Source: Variovorax beijingensis (GTDB lineage: Bacteria > Pseudomonadota > Gammaproteobacteria > Burkholderiales > Burkholderiaceae_C). From it: 64,000 nucleotides of DNA. The position numbers and the translations under genes were made by a program. This document shows positions 53,796-62,256 of this stretch, one piece after another. The stretch spans positions 62,001 to 126,000 of the forward strand of contig NZ_RXFQ01000013.1 of assembly GCF_003951285.1 (NCBI RefSeq), read 5' to 3'. Numbering within the stretch: the first letter of the stretch is position 1; every line of letters starts with the position of its first letter. The notes below the pieces were generated by a model. The model was not told the DNA's origin. It saw only the letters and a list, made by a program, of their open reading frames with translations, and did no database searches.

Positions 53796-55112
53796 TCAGC
53801 GCTGCGGCATGTCCTTGACCGAGTAGCCCAGGCTCACCGTCGCATCCTCCGGAATCGCGGGCATCGTGGCGTTCCAGGCCAGCCAGTCTTCCCGCATGGC
53901 CGCGAGCCGCTGCGGCTCCTTCTTGCCCAGGTTCGCCCGTTCGCGCTCGTCCGCCGGAATGTTGAACAGGTACTCGTTGCCGTCGACCTTCAGGTACTTC
54001 CAGTCGCCGTCGCGCATGGCCTGCTGGCCGCGGTGGTTCATGCGCCAGTGCAGCGGGCGGCGGAAGCTGTGCTTCGCGTCCTTCAGCACCGGCATCAGCG
54101 ACACGCCGTCGAGCGGGTAGTCCGCATCGGCCTTCACGCCGGCCGCGTCGAGCATGGTGGCGGACCAGTCCATGGTCATGCACAGCTGCCGGCTCTCGCC
54201 GCCCTTGGCAATCACCGCGGGCCAGTGCGCGATCCACGGCACGCGGATGCCGCCTTCGGTCAGATCCATCTTGCCGCCCACCAGCGGCCAGTTGTCGGAG
54301 AAGCGCTCGCCGCCGTTGTCGCTGGTGAACACCACCAGCGTGTTGTCGGCCATGCCGTGCTTCTCGAGCGCGGCCATGATCCAGCCGATGCCCTCGTCCA
54401 TGTGATGGATCATGCGGCGGTACACGTGGATGTTGCCGCCGGCCAGGTCGAACAGGTTGTCCTTCACGAGCGGCGCCTTCTCGGCGTCGTCGCGCGTTTC
54501 CCAGGGCCAGTGCGGCGCGGTGTAGTGCAGGCTCAGGAAGAAGGGGGCGTCCTGCTTTGCCATGCGCTCCACGTAGTCGACGGCGCGCCTGGAGAGGATG
54601 TCGGTGAGGTAGCCCTCTTCCTTTTTGTCTTCCTCGCCGAACCACAGGTCGTGGCGGCCCGTGGAGTCGCAGTGCGTGAAGTAGTCGACGCCGCCCGACA
54701 TCGGCCCGAAGAACTCGTCGTACCCCGAGCGCAGCGGCCCGAAGGTGGGCGGGTAGCCCAGGTGCCACTTGCCGATGAGCGCGGTCTGGTAGCCGCCGGC
54801 CTTCAGCAGCGAGGGCAGCGTGGGATGGTCGGTCGGCAGGCCGAGCGTGGTGCTGCCGCGGCTCTTGCTGTTGATGGGTTCCTCGGCCGCGCCGCGCAGC
54901 CGGTATTGGTAGCGCGCGGTGATCATCGCAAAGCGCGTGGGCGAGCACACGGGCGAGTTCGAGTAGCCCTGCGTGAGCTTCAGCCCGTTGGCCGCCAGGC
55001 CGTCGAGCACGGGCGACACGGGTCCGAACGCGGCATCGCGGCCGCCGTAGCAGCCGAGGTCGGCATAGCCGAGGTCGTCGGCCACGATGAAGATGATGTT
55101 GGGTCTGGTCAT
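53796..55112 (-). CDS. Sulfatase family (arylsulfatase-like)
   Basis: This is a 438-residue sulfatase. The N-terminal metal site is N-I-I-F-I-V-A-D-D-L-G near 5-15, and the formylglycine motif C-S-P-T-R has Cys56, matching the C-x-P-x-R signature required for activation by a formylglycine-generating enzyme. Catalytic K-W-H-L-G-Y-P near 98 and the late F-T-S-D-N-G-G metal motif are present. No signal peptide is visible, so it is cytoplasmic unless the start is misread. It follows two Bug genes with 14 bases between, so uptake and desulfation of an organosulfate is a plausible shared role. Confidence 0.88.
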   Translation of the reverse strand: MTRPNIIFIVADDLGYADLGCYGGRDAAFGPVSPVLDGLAANGLKLTQGYSNSPVCSPTRFAMITARYQYRLRGAAEEPINSKSRGSTTLGLPTDHPTLPSLLKAGGYQTALIGKWHLGYPPTFGPLRSGYDEFFGPMSGGVDYFTHCDSTGRHDLWFGEEDKKEEGYLTDILSRRAVDYVERMAKQDAPFFLSLHYTAPHWPWETRDDAEKAPLVKDNLFDLAGGNIHVYRRMIHHMDEGIGWIMAALEKHGMADNTLVVFTSDNGGERFSDNWPLVGGKMDLTEGGIRVPWIAHWPAVIAKGGESRQLCMTMDWSATMLDAAGVKADADYPLDGVSLMPVLKDAKHSFRRPLHWRMNHRGQQAMRDGDWKYLKVDGNEYLFNIPADERERANLGKKEPQRLAAMREDWLAWNATMPAIPEDATVSLGYSVKDMPQR

Positions 55113-55126
55113 GTCTCTGGAAGGGT

Positions 55127-56119
55127 TCAGGGCTGGTAGCCGGACTTCTGGACGACGGGTGCCCATTGCGCCTTGTAGGCCTTGAGCATTGCGGCGGTCT
55201 GCGCCTGCGTGCTCACCACCGGCGTCATGCCGGCGTCCTTGAACTTGCGCTGCGTGTCCGCATCCTGCATGACTTCGCGGATGGTGGCGGCCAGGCGCTC
55301 GACCTTGGCCTTGGGCATGCTGGCCGGCGCAAAGAAGGTGTTCCAGCCGGTGGCGGCCAGGTCGAGGCCGGCTTCCTTGAAGGTCGGGATGTTCGGCGCG
55401 AAGGGCGAACGCTGGGCGCCCGACAGCGCCAGGATGCGCAGCTTGCCGGCGTTGTGCTGCGGCAGCACAACGTCCTCGGTATCGACCGAGATGGGCACCT
55501 GGCCGCCGATCAGGTCGTTCAGCAGCGGGGCCGAGCCGCGGTAGCCGATCACCTGCGTCTGCACCTTGGCCTTCTCGCCCACCATGAGGCCGAAGAAGTG
55601 CGGCAGGCTGCCGGTGGCTGGCACGCCCACGTTGGCCTGGCTGGGGTTGGCGCGCATCCACGCCAGCAGGTGGTTCAGTTCGCGCACCGGCAGCGTGGGT
55701 GACACCGACAGCGCGAAGTCGTAGCTGTTGACGTGCGACACGGGCACGAAGTCGCGCTCGGGGTCGTAGTTGTTGTCCTTGAAGACGAGCGGCGCCACCA
55801 CCATCACGGCCGGGTTGGCGAGCATCAGCACGTTCTGGCTGGCGGGCGTGTTCCTGGCCTGCTGCGCGGCAAGGCGGCCGCCCGCGCCGGGCTTGTTGTC
55901 GACGACGACCGGCACGCCCAGCCTGGCGCCGAGCTTGTCGCCCACGATGCGCGCGACGCGGTCGGTGGCGCCGCCGGGGGCGTAGCCGACGACGATGTGC
56001 AGCGGACTGTCGAGCGTTTGCGCGCCCGCGCTGGCGGGCACGGCGGCGATGGACGCCATGAAGCCGGCTGCGGCAAGCAGCGCGGCAAGGCGGCGGGTGA
56101 TGGGGGCGGTCTTCGGCAT
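55127..56119 (-). CDS. Bug-family periplasmic binding protein
   Basis: The 330-residue protein has a signal peptide (R-R-L-A-A-L-L-A-A-A-G-F-M-A-S-I, cleavage near 33 after A-G-A). The mature protein has L-H-I-V-V-G-Y-A-P-G-G-A-T-D, V-D-N-K-P-G-A-G-G and G-Y-R-G-S-A-P typical of Bug. GAGGAA precedes the ATG; a longer frame upstream overlaps the neighbouring Bug gene and is not used. It is the second of three tandem genes ending in the sulfatase. TctAB permease genes are absent. Confidence 0.9.
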   Translation of the reverse strand: MPKTAPITRRLAALLAAAGFMASIAAVPASAGAQTLDSPLHIVVGYAPGGATDRVARIVGDKLGARLGVPVVVDNKPGAGGRLAAQQARNTPASQNVLMLANPAVMVVAPLVFKDNNYDPERDFVPVSHVNSYDFALSVSPTLPVRELNHLLAWMRANPSQANVGVPATGSLPHFFGLMVGEKAKVQTQVIGYRGSAPLLNDLIGGQVPISVDTEDVVLPQHNAGKLRILALSGAQRSPFAPNIPTFKEAGLDLAATGWNTFFAPASMPKAKVERLAATIREVMQDADTQRKFKDAGMTPVVSTQAQTAAMLKAYKAQWAPVVQKSGYQP

Positions 56120-56157
56120 GTCGGGGTTCCTCCTCGTTCGGTCGTTCATTCGGTTGT

Positions 56158-57159
56158 TCAGTCGGTGGCCTGGAAATTCACGGCCTTCATGATGCCCGCC
56201 CAGCGCGCGGTGTCCTCGCGCATGGTCTTGAGCAAGGCCTCGCTGCCGTCGCCGACCGGGTACATGCCGTTCTGCAACAGCAGCTGGCGCACCTCGCGGG
56301 CATTGACGGCCCGGGTGAATTCGGCGCGCAGCTTGTCGACGACGGGCTGCGGCGTCTTGAGCGGCGCATAGTAGGCGAACCACGCGGTGGCCACCACGTC
56401 CTTGTAGCCGGCCTCGACGAAGCAGGGCAGATTGGGCATGAGCGGCGAGCGCTTCTCGCCGCTGGTGGCCAGCACCTTTGCGCGGCCCGTGGGCAGCATC
56501 TGCTGCGCGCCGCCGACGGTGTCGAAGTACACGGGCACGGTGCCGCCCATCAGGTCCTGCCGCGCGGGCGTGGAGCCGCGGTAGGGCACGTGCACCATCT
56601 TCAGCCCGGCCGCGCGGTTGAGCATCTCGCCGAGAAAGTGCGAAGGCGTGCCCGCGCCATAGGAGCCGAAGCTCAGCTTGTCGCCCTGCGCCCTGGCCCA
56701 GGCGATGAATTCGGCCAGTGTGTTGGCGGGCACGTCCTTGTGGACGGTGAGCGCCAGTTCGAAGCGCGCCGCATTGATGATCGGCACGAAATCCTTGACC
56801 GGATCGTACGAGAGGCTGCGGTAGGCGCTCGGGAACATGGTCATCATGCTGGCCGTGCCCAGCAGCAGCGTGTGGCCGTCGGGCGCGGCCGTCTTGACGG
56901 TTTCGGCCGCGATGCGGCCCGCCGCGCCCGCGCGGTTGTCGATGATCAGCGGGCCCAGCGCGTCGCGCACCTGCTGCGCGATGGCACGCGTCAGCACGTC
57001 CTGCGTGCCGCCGGCGGGCACGCCGATCAGCACCTTGACCGGCTGGCCGGGCCTGAAGGCCTGGGCCTGCGCGTCGAGGGCAAACGGCGCCAGGGCAAGG
57101 CCGCCCAGCGCGGCGAGTGCGCGGCGGCGGTCGAAGCTGGAAAGAGGCGTGCTGGGCAT
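56158..57159 (-). CDS. Bug-family periplasmic binding protein
   Basis: The 333-residue protein has an N-terminal D-R-R-R-A-L-A-A-L-G-G-L-A-L-A, which resembles a twin-arginine signal (R-R-x with hydrophobic core) more than a plain Sec signal. The mature core has V-K-V-L-I-G-V-P-A-G-G-T-Q-D, I-I-D-N-R-A-G-A-A-G-R and V-P-Y-R-G-S-T-P. It is the first gene of the Bug-Bug-sulfatase unit and lies 38 bases before the second Bug gene. It is divergent from the MarR-family gene across a 105-base spacer with a TTGAT/ATCAA palindrome. Confidence 0.9.
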   Translation of the reverse strand: MPSTPLSSFDRRRALAALGGLALAPFALDAQAQAFRPGQPVKVLIGVPAGGTQDVLTRAIAQQVRDALGPLIIDNRAGAAGRIAAETVKTAAPDGHTLLLGTASMMTMFPSAYRSLSYDPVKDFVPIINAARFELALTVHKDVPANTLAEFIAWARAQGDKLSFGSYGAGTPSHFLGEMLNRAAGLKMVHVPYRGSTPARQDLMGGTVPVYFDTVGGAQQMLPTGRAKVLATSGEKRSPLMPNLPCFVEAGYKDVVATAWFAYYAPLKTPQPVVDKLRAEFTRAVNAREVRQLLLQNGMYPVGDGSEALLKTMREDTARWAGIMKAVNFQATD

Positions 57160-57229
57160 GGGGCGGTGTCTCCGGGGTCTTATAGGGCTGGTGCTGGATC
57201 CCGAAGGACTTTAGAGACGCTACATTCGA

Positions 57230-57242
57230 TTGATCTAATCAA
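57230..57242. promoter_or_regulatory. MarR operator candidate
   Basis: TTGAT-CTA-ATCAA is a perfect 5-3-5 inverted repeat 22 bases before the MarR-family ATG in the divergent spacer with the Bug-Bug-sulfatase unit. MarR operators are usually short, close palindromes of this size. Confidence 0.5.
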
Positions 57243-57264
57243 CCATCCCCCGGACTAACCCCGA

Positions 57265-57789
57265 ATGACCGCGCCGCGCCGCTCGCCCGACGACCTGCTG
57301 CTGTACCGGCTCGCGCGGCTGATCGGGGTTGCGGGCAGCATGGTGATTCGGCTGTGCGAGGGCCGCTTCGGCATCACGCGGCGCGAGTGGCGGCTGATCG
57401 CGGTGCTCGCGAGCCGCGGCGAACTGGGCTCCTCCCAACTGGCCGAGCACGCCCAGCTCGACCGCGCCCGCACTTCCAAGACGATCGGCTCGCTGGTCGA
57501 AAAGCGGCTGGTCTCGCGCGTGGCCCGCGCGGGCGACCGGCGGCAGGTGCTGCTGGGCCTGACCGAGAGCGGGCAGGCGCTGTACGAGGAGCTTTTTCCG
57601 CTGGTCACGAAGATCAACGCCGAGCTGATGGAGGCGCTCGACCAGGAAGACGCGGCGCGGCTGGACGGATTCCTGGACCGCCTGCAGGCGCAGGCCGAGC
57701 GCATGGTGCAAAAGGCCGTGCTGCCCAAGGCCGACCGCGGGCGCCGCGGTGCGGGCGGCATCAGTCCACCTTCATCCCGGTCGCCTTGA
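57265..57789 (+). CDS. MarR-family transcriptional regulator
   Basis: The 174-residue regulator has a winged helix (R-R-E-W-R-L-I-A-V-L, S-S-Q-L-A-E-H-A-Q-L-D-R-A-R, wing V-S-R-V-A-R-A-G-D-R-R-Q-V) flanked by dimer helices at both ends. It is divergent from the Bug-Bug-sulfatase genes and is the likely controller of that unit. Its 3' end overlaps the convergent third Bug gene by 29 bases. The ligand is unknown, perhaps an aromatic or sulfated acid. Confidence 0.88.
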   Translation: MTAPRRSPDDLLLYRLARLIGVAGSMVIRLCEGRFGITRREWRLIAVLASRGELGSSQLAEHAQLDRARTSKTIGSLVEKRLVSRVARAGDRRQVLLGLTESGQALYEELFPLVTKINAELMEALDQEDAARLDGFLDRLQAQAERMVQKAVLPKADRGRRGAGGISPPSSRSP

Positions 57790-58768
57790 CGATGCGGCCG
57801 TAGCGCGCCTGGTTGGCTGCCAGGCGCTCGGCCGCGGGAGCGCCGGTCTCGCCGAGCGCCACCATGTCGAGCGAGGCGAGGCGCGCCTTGACCTCGGGCA
57901 GCGCCAGCGCCTTCTGCAGCGACTGGCGCAGCGCCTGCACCACGGGCTCGGGCGTCGCGGCCGGCACCATCGCGAGGTAGAGCACCTCGAATTCCAGGTC
58001 CTTGAGGCCGAGTTCACCCACCGTGGGCACCTCGGGCAGCAGCGGCGAGCGCTGGCGGCCGGTCACGGCCAGCGCGCGCAGCTTGCCGGCCTGCACCTGC
58101 GGCAGCAGGCCCGGCGTGGCGAGGATGCCGGCCTGCACCTCGCCACCCAGCAGCGCCATCACGGCCGGCGCATTGCCCTTGTAGGGCACGTGCGTGATCT
58201 TGGCGCCGGTCGCGGTCGAAAAGATGCCGGCCGCAAGATGGCCGGGGCTGCCGTTGCCGGCGGAGCTGAAGGTGGCGGCTTCGGTCCTGGCCTGCGCGAT
58301 GAATTCCGGCAGCGTCTTGGCCTTCGCGGCGGGCCCGACGCCGAAGCCCAGGCCCGACGAGCTGAAGATCATCAGCGGCTTCAGGTCCCTGGCCGCGAAG
58401 GGCATCGACGCATACAGGTGCGGGTTGATGGTGAAGGTGCTGTCGATGCTCAGCAGCACCGTGTAGCCGTCGGCTGCACTCTTGGCCACGAGGTCGGCGC
58501 CGATGTTGCCGCCGGCGCCGGGCCGGTTGTCGACCACGAAGGGCTGCCTGAGCTCCTTCTGGAGCACGTCCCCCAGCGCACGGCCGAGGATGTCGAGCGG
58601 ACCGCCGGCCGGGAAGTTGGTGATGAACTTCACCGGCTTGGCGGGGTAGGCCGCGTCGGCATGCGCGGCCGGGCTGCCGAGCGCGAGGGAAAGCGCAGCG
58701 CAGGCGGCGGCAAGGGCCAGGCGGCGCGATGCGCCCGGGGTGTTCTTCTTCGAGAAACCGGTGGTCAT
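57761..58768 (-). CDS. Bug-family periplasmic binding protein
   Basis: The 335-residue protein has a signal peptide (R-R-L-A-L-A-A-A-C-A-A-L-S-L-A-L, cleavage near 37). The mature core contains V-K-F-I-T-N-F-P-A-G-G-P-L-D, V-D-N-R-P-G-A-G-G-N and V-P-Y-K-G-N-A-P. It stands alone on its strand, divergent from a LysR regulator that very probably controls it. It overlaps the MarR gene end by 29 bases. No TctAB genes are adjacent. Confidence 0.9.
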   Translation of the reverse strand: MTTGFSKKNTPGASRRLALAAACAALSLALGSPAAHADAAYPAKPVKFITNFPAGGPLDILGRALGDVLQKELRQPFVVDNRPGAGGNIGADLVAKSAADGYTVLLSIDSTFTINPHLYASMPFAARDLKPLMIFSSSGLGFGVGPAAKAKTLPEFIAQARTEAATFSSAGNGSPGHLAAGIFSTATGAKITHVPYKGNAPAVMALLGGEVQAGILATPGLLPQVQAGKLRALAVTGRQRSPLLPEVPTVGELGLKDLEFEVLYLAMVPAATPEPVVQALRQSLQKALALPEVKARLASLDMVALGETGAPAAERLAANQARYGRIVKATGMKVD

Positions 58769-58844
58769 GTGTTTGCTTGTCTCCGTACAGCCGGCACTCT
58801 AGAAGGCGGAAGCGGCCCGCACAACTGAAAGCTCTTCTGCCAGC

Positions 58845-58860
58845 TATTCCGGCTGGTTAT
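58845..58860. promoter_or_regulatory. LysR-type (PcaQ-like) box
   Basis: TATTCC-GGCT-GGTTAT is an imperfect palindrome in the 124-base Bug/LysR spacer. Read on the minus strand it gives ATAACC-N4-GGAATA, close to the ATAACC-N4-GGTTAA box I recall for PcaQ. It lies 33 bases before the LysR ATG. Confidence 0.45.
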
Positions 58861-58892
58861 ATTTGAACGGCCGCCTCACAGGGAAGACACCC

Positions 58893-59861
58893 ATGTCAGC
58901 CATGAACAACTTTGCGCGCCTCAAGCTGCGCCACCTGCAATGCCTCGTGATGGTGGCGCAGGAGCGCAACCTCGTGCGCGCGGGCAAGGCCCTGGCTCTC
59001 ACGCAGCCCGCGGTGTCCAAGACCATCGCCGAACTCGAAGAGATCGTCGGGCGCCAGTTGCTGCTGCGCCGCCGCCGCGGCGTCGAGCTCACGCCGGCGG
59101 CCGAGGTGCTGGTGCGCCATGCCGTCTCCGCGCTGCGCGGGCTGCGCGAAGGCATGGGCCTGGCCATGGACCAGCCCGAAGCCGATCAGCTGCGCGCGGC
59201 CGTGGGTGCTCTGCCCAACATGGCAGCCAACCTGCTGCCCGAGGCCGTCGCGCGGCTGTTTGCATCGCATCCGGCGCTGCGCGTGCGCGTGGTGAGCGGC
59301 ACCAACGCGCAGCTCATGACGCAGCTGCGCCAGGGCGAGATCGACCTCGTGCTCGGCCGGCTCGCCCAAGCCTCGGCGATGGCCGACCTGGCGTTCGAGC
59401 AGCTCTACAGCGAGCCGCTGCTGCTGGTGGTGCGCCCGGGCCATCCGCTCGCGGCGCGGCGCCGGCTCACGCTCGACGCGCTGGCCGCGCATCCGCTGGT
59501 GCTGCCCGTCTCGGGCACCCTGATCCGGCACACGGCCGATGCCTTCCTGATCGCGCAGGGCATGGCGCTGCCCAGCCGGCTGGTGGAGGCGACGGATACG
59601 AGCTTCGTGGTCGGGCTGCTGCAGCGCTGCGACGCGGTGTGGTTCGCCCCGCAGGGTGCCGTCGAGGGCTTGATTGCACAGGGTGCGTTGAAGCGCGTCG
59701 CCATCGACACCTCGAGCACCGAAGGGCCGGTGGGCTTCACGGTGCGGCGCGGCGGCGAAGCGGGCGAGGGCGCGCGGCTGCTGGTCGAGGCGATCCGCGG
59801 AATCGTCGCGGCCGCGGCGCGCGGGGGGCGGCCTGGTGCCAGACTCGGGAATACCGCATGA
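58893..59861 (+). CDS. LysR-family regulator (PcaQ/GbpR-like)
   Basis: The 322-residue regulator has an N-terminal HTH with L-K-L-R-H-L-Q-C-L, L-T-Q-P-A-V-S-K-T-I-A-E-L-E near 40-53 and the L-L-L-R-R-R-R-G-V linker start, followed by a two-lobed effector domain. The R-H-L-Q-C and P-A-V-S-K-T-I-A-E-L-E wording matches the PcaQ/GbpR branch, which controls aromatic or galactoside uptake. GGGAAG precedes the chosen ATG, ten codons inside the longest frame. It is divergent from the third Bug gene and overlaps the DUF418 start by four bases. Confidence 0.88.
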   Translation: MSAMNNFARLKLRHLQCLVMVAQERNLVRAGKALALTQPAVSKTIAELEEIVGRQLLLRRRRGVELTPAAEVLVRHAVSALRGLREGMGLAMDQPEADQLRAAVGALPNMAANLLPEAVARLFASHPALRVRVVSGTNAQLMTQLRQGEIDLVLGRLAQASAMADLAFEQLYSEPLLLVVRPGHPLAARRRLTLDALAAHPLVLPVSGTLIRHTADAFLIAQGMALPSRLVEATDTSFVVGLLQRCDAVWFAPQGAVEGLIAQGALKRVAIDTSSTEGPVGFTVRRGGEAGEGARLLVEAIRGIVAAAARGGRPGARLGNTA

Positions 59862-61078
59862 ACACCACCCCGAACGAACGCCAGCAGATGGTCGATGCGC
59901 TGCGCGGCTTCGCGCTGCTGGGCATCCTGGTGGTCAATATCGCGAGCTTCGCATCGACCTACTATGGCCTGGGCGTTCCCGATCCGATGGCGCTCTCGCT
60001 GGCCGACCGCTGCGCATCGTTCGTGCGGGCCTTCGTGTTCGAGACCAAGTTCTATCTGCTGTTCTCGTTCCTGTTCGGCTACAGCTTCACGCTGCAGATG
60101 CGGTCGGCGGAGCGCGACGGAAAAGCTTTCGTGCCGCGCATGGTGCGGCGGCACGTCGGCCTGTGGGTCATCGGCGTCGTGCATGCCGTGCTGCTCTACT
60201 ACGGCGACATCCTCACCACCTATGCGGTGCTGGGCGCCGTGCTGCTCATGCTGCGCAGGCGCGGTGATGTGTTCCTGGCGTGCGTGGGCATCGCGCTGGT
60301 GCTGCTCACTTCATTGCTGTGGGCCGCCGTCGGCCAGATGTACACGCACATGGACATGTTGATGGCAACGCAGGCGGCCTACGCCGAAGCCGCCGCGGCG
60401 CTGGCCGCCTACCGCGCGACGCCCGCCATGGTGGTCGTGCAGCATTTGCGCGATCTCTCGCAGACCTGGTGGATCACGGGGCTGGTGCAGGCGCCGGAGG
60501 CGCTGGCCATGTTCTTCGCGGGCTTCATCGCCGGCAAGCGCGGGCTCCTCGCGCATGTCGAAGCGCATCGCACGCTGTTGTGGCGGATGTTCTGGTGGGG
60601 CCTTGCCGTCGGCCTGCCGGGTGCGCTCGCCTACGCCTGGCCGACCCTGCGGCTGAATGACCCGGTGCGCGACATCCAGGGCCTTGCGGTCACGCTGCTG
60701 ACGGCGCCGTTTCTGGCTGCCGCGTATGCGGCCGGCATGCTGCTCGTGTTCCAGAGCGGGCGCGGCGGCCGGGTACTGGTGCAACTGCTGGCGCCGGCGG
60801 GCCGCATGGCGCTGTCGAACTACCTGCTGCAATCGCTGGTCTGCGCGTGGATCTTTCTTGCCTACGGGTTGCGCTGGATCGGAACGGTCGGGCCGCTGGC
60901 CACATTCGCAGTGGCGTTCGCGATCTTCGCAGGCAACCTGGCGCTGAGCCGGTGGTGGATGCAGCGCTTCGCCTACGGCCCGGCGGAGTGGCTGCTGCGG
61001 GCCTTCACCAACCTCCAGCGGCCGCCGCTGCGCCGGCGCCGGCATGCGGATCAGCGCGACAGCAGCGCCGAGAACTGA
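59858..61078 (+). CDS. DUF418-family membrane protein
   Basis: The 406-residue integral membrane protein begins R-Q-Q-M-V-D-A-L-R-G-F-A-L-L-G-I-L-V-V-N-I, the DUF418/YeiB start motif. About ten helices follow and a basic C-terminal region closes the chain. A middle loop carries F-A-G-F-I-A-G-K-R-G. The family is related to acyltransferase 3 and OpgC-like proteins but its role is not established. It overlaps the LysR stop by four bases and so is cotranslated with the regulator, an uncommon pairing. Its end overlaps the LysE gene by 28 bases on the other strand. Confidence 0.85.
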   Translation: MNTTPNERQQMVDALRGFALLGILVVNIASFASTYYGLGVPDPMALSLADRCASFVRAFVFETKFYLLFSFLFGYSFTLQMRSAERDGKAFVPRMVRRHVGLWVIGVVHAVLLYYGDILTTYAVLGAVLLMLRRRGDVFLACVGIALVLLTSLLWAAVGQMYTHMDMLMATQAAYAEAAAALAAYRATPAMVVVQHLRDLSQTWWITGLVQAPEALAMFFAGFIAGKRGLLAHVEAHRTLLWRMFWWGLAVGLPGALAYAWPTLRLNDPVRDIQGLAVTLLTAPFLAAAYAAGMLLVFQSGRGGRVLVQLLAPAGRMALSNYLLQSLVCAWIFLAYGLRWIGTVGPLATFAVAFAIFAGNLALSRWWMQRFAYGPAEWLLRAFTNLQRPPLRRRRHADQRDSSAEN

Positions 61079-61671
61079 AACACCGCAAAGCCCAGCAGCA
61101 GTGCGCCCGACAGCCGGTTGATGGACTGGAGCACCCGCGCACCGAGCTTGTGCCGCACCATCGACACCGCGGTCGACAGGCCCACCCACCACAGTGCCGA
61201 CCCGAGGAAAACGCCCACCACCATCGTCACGGCGGCGCCGCTGCTGCTCGCATGTCCGGAGCCGATCGATGCGAACACCGCGACGAAGGACAGGATCGTC
61301 ATCGGATTCGCGAGCGTGAGCATGAACACCGACAGCATGGCTTTCCGCGGCGTGGCGGCGTCCTGCGCGGTCCGGGCCTGGGTGGCGGCCGGTGCACGCA
61401 GCAGCTGCACGCCCATCCACCCCAGGAAGGCCGCGCCGCCGAGCGCCAGCGGCACGCGCGCCGCCACCATCGACGAGATGACTGCCGAGACGCCGAACGC
61501 GCCGATGGCGCCGTAGCACGCATCCGCCAGCGCGGCCCCGAGGCCGCTGAAAAGACCGATGGCACGGCCGTGCGCGAGCGTGCGCTGGATGCAGAGCAGC
61601 CCGATGGGGCCCACGGGTGCGGCGATCGACAGCCCGATGACCAGGGCCTTGAGGAAAAGAGAAAAGTCCAT
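61051..61671 (-). CDS. LysE-family amino-acid exporter
   Basis: The 206-residue protein has six hydrophobic segments and the family start F-L-K-A-L-V-I-G-L-S-I-A-A-P-V-G-P-I-G. It includes A-A-L-A-D-A-C-Y-G-A-I-G-A-F and the L-A-N-P-M-T-I-L-S-F motif near 100. LysE/RhtB proteins export amino acids or homoserine lactone-like molecules. It is divergent from an Lrp/AsnC regulator across a 107-base spacer with long inverted repeats, a typical regulator-exporter pairing. Substrate unknown. Confidence 0.9.
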   Translation of the reverse strand: MDFSLFLKALVIGLSIAAPVGPIGLLCIQRTLAHGRAIGLFSGLGAALADACYGAIGAFGVSAVISSMVAARVPLALGGAAFLGWMGVQLLRAPAATQARTAQDAATPRKAMLSVFMLTLANPMTILSFVAVFASIGSGHASSSGAAVTMVVGVFLGSALWWVGLSTAVSMVRHKLGARVLQSINRLSGALLLGFAVFQFSALLSR

Positions 61672-61702
61672 GCCTGGAATTGTTCGGCGCGGCCTCCATG
61701 GC

Positions 61703-61761
61703 GAGAATGACGAAATTCAGGCGCGCAGCGTGCCAAGCCTGAAATCGGAAGTGAAATTCTC
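61703..61761. promoter_or_regulatory. Inverted repeats in the LysE/Lrp divergent spacer
   Basis: Two nested pairs are visible: GAGAAT (61703-61708) with ATTCTC (61756-61761), and TTCAGGC (61716-61722) with GCCTGAA (61737-61743). The two centres are about 2.5 bases apart. Lrp-family proteins bind extended, spaced sites like these. Confidence 0.5.
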
Positions 61762-61778
61762 AACTGCACCTTAGATTC

Positions 61779-62237
61779 ATGGAAATCGACTCCAAGAACT
61801 GGCAAATCCTCGACGCGCTCCAGCAGGACGCGCGCACCTCGCTGACGGCGCTGGCGCGGCAAGTGGGCTTGTCCGTGCCCTCGACCTCGGAGCGCGTGAA
61901 GCGGCTCGAGGAGGCCGGCGTGATCGAGGGCTACCGTGCGGTGGTTCCGCCGCGCAAGGCGGGCTATACGGTGACGGCGCTGATCGGCATCACGACCGCG
62001 CAGCCCGACAAGGCCCGGCTGCTGAAGCTGCTCGATGGCCGGCGCGAGGTGCTCGAGTGCTTTCACGTCACCGGGCAGGACTCCTATGTGCTGAAGGTGG
62101 TCGCCCGGGACATCGAGCATCTGGAGACCTTCGTGAGCAGCATCAACCACCTGGGGGAGACGCGCACGTCGATCGTCATGTCGGTGCCGATCCCGGCGCG
62201 CGCGGTGGCGGTGCCAGCGGGCGCCGTGCCCGGATAA
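61779..62237 (+). CDS. Lrp/AsnC-family transcriptional regulator
   Basis: The 152-residue regulator has an N-terminal HTH (W-Q-I-L-D-A-L-Q-Q-D-A-R-T-S-L-T-A-L-A, V-P-S-T-S-E-R-V-K-R-L-E-E) and a RAM/ACT-like effector domain (V-L-E-C-F-H-V-T-G-Q-D-S-Y-V-L-K-V near 92-108). The effector is usually an amino acid. It is divergent from the LysE exporter, which is its likely target. The stop is 19 bases from the convergent MscS gene stop. Confidence 0.92.
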   Translation: MEIDSKNWQILDALQQDARTSLTALARQVGLSVPSTSERVKRLEEAGVIEGYRAVVPPRKAGYTVTALIGITTAQPDKARLLKLLDGRREVLECFHVTGQDSYVLKVVARDIEHLETFVSSINHLGETRTSIVMSVPIPARAVAVPAGAVPG

Positions 62238-62256
62238 GGCGCTGCGGCGCCCTGCT

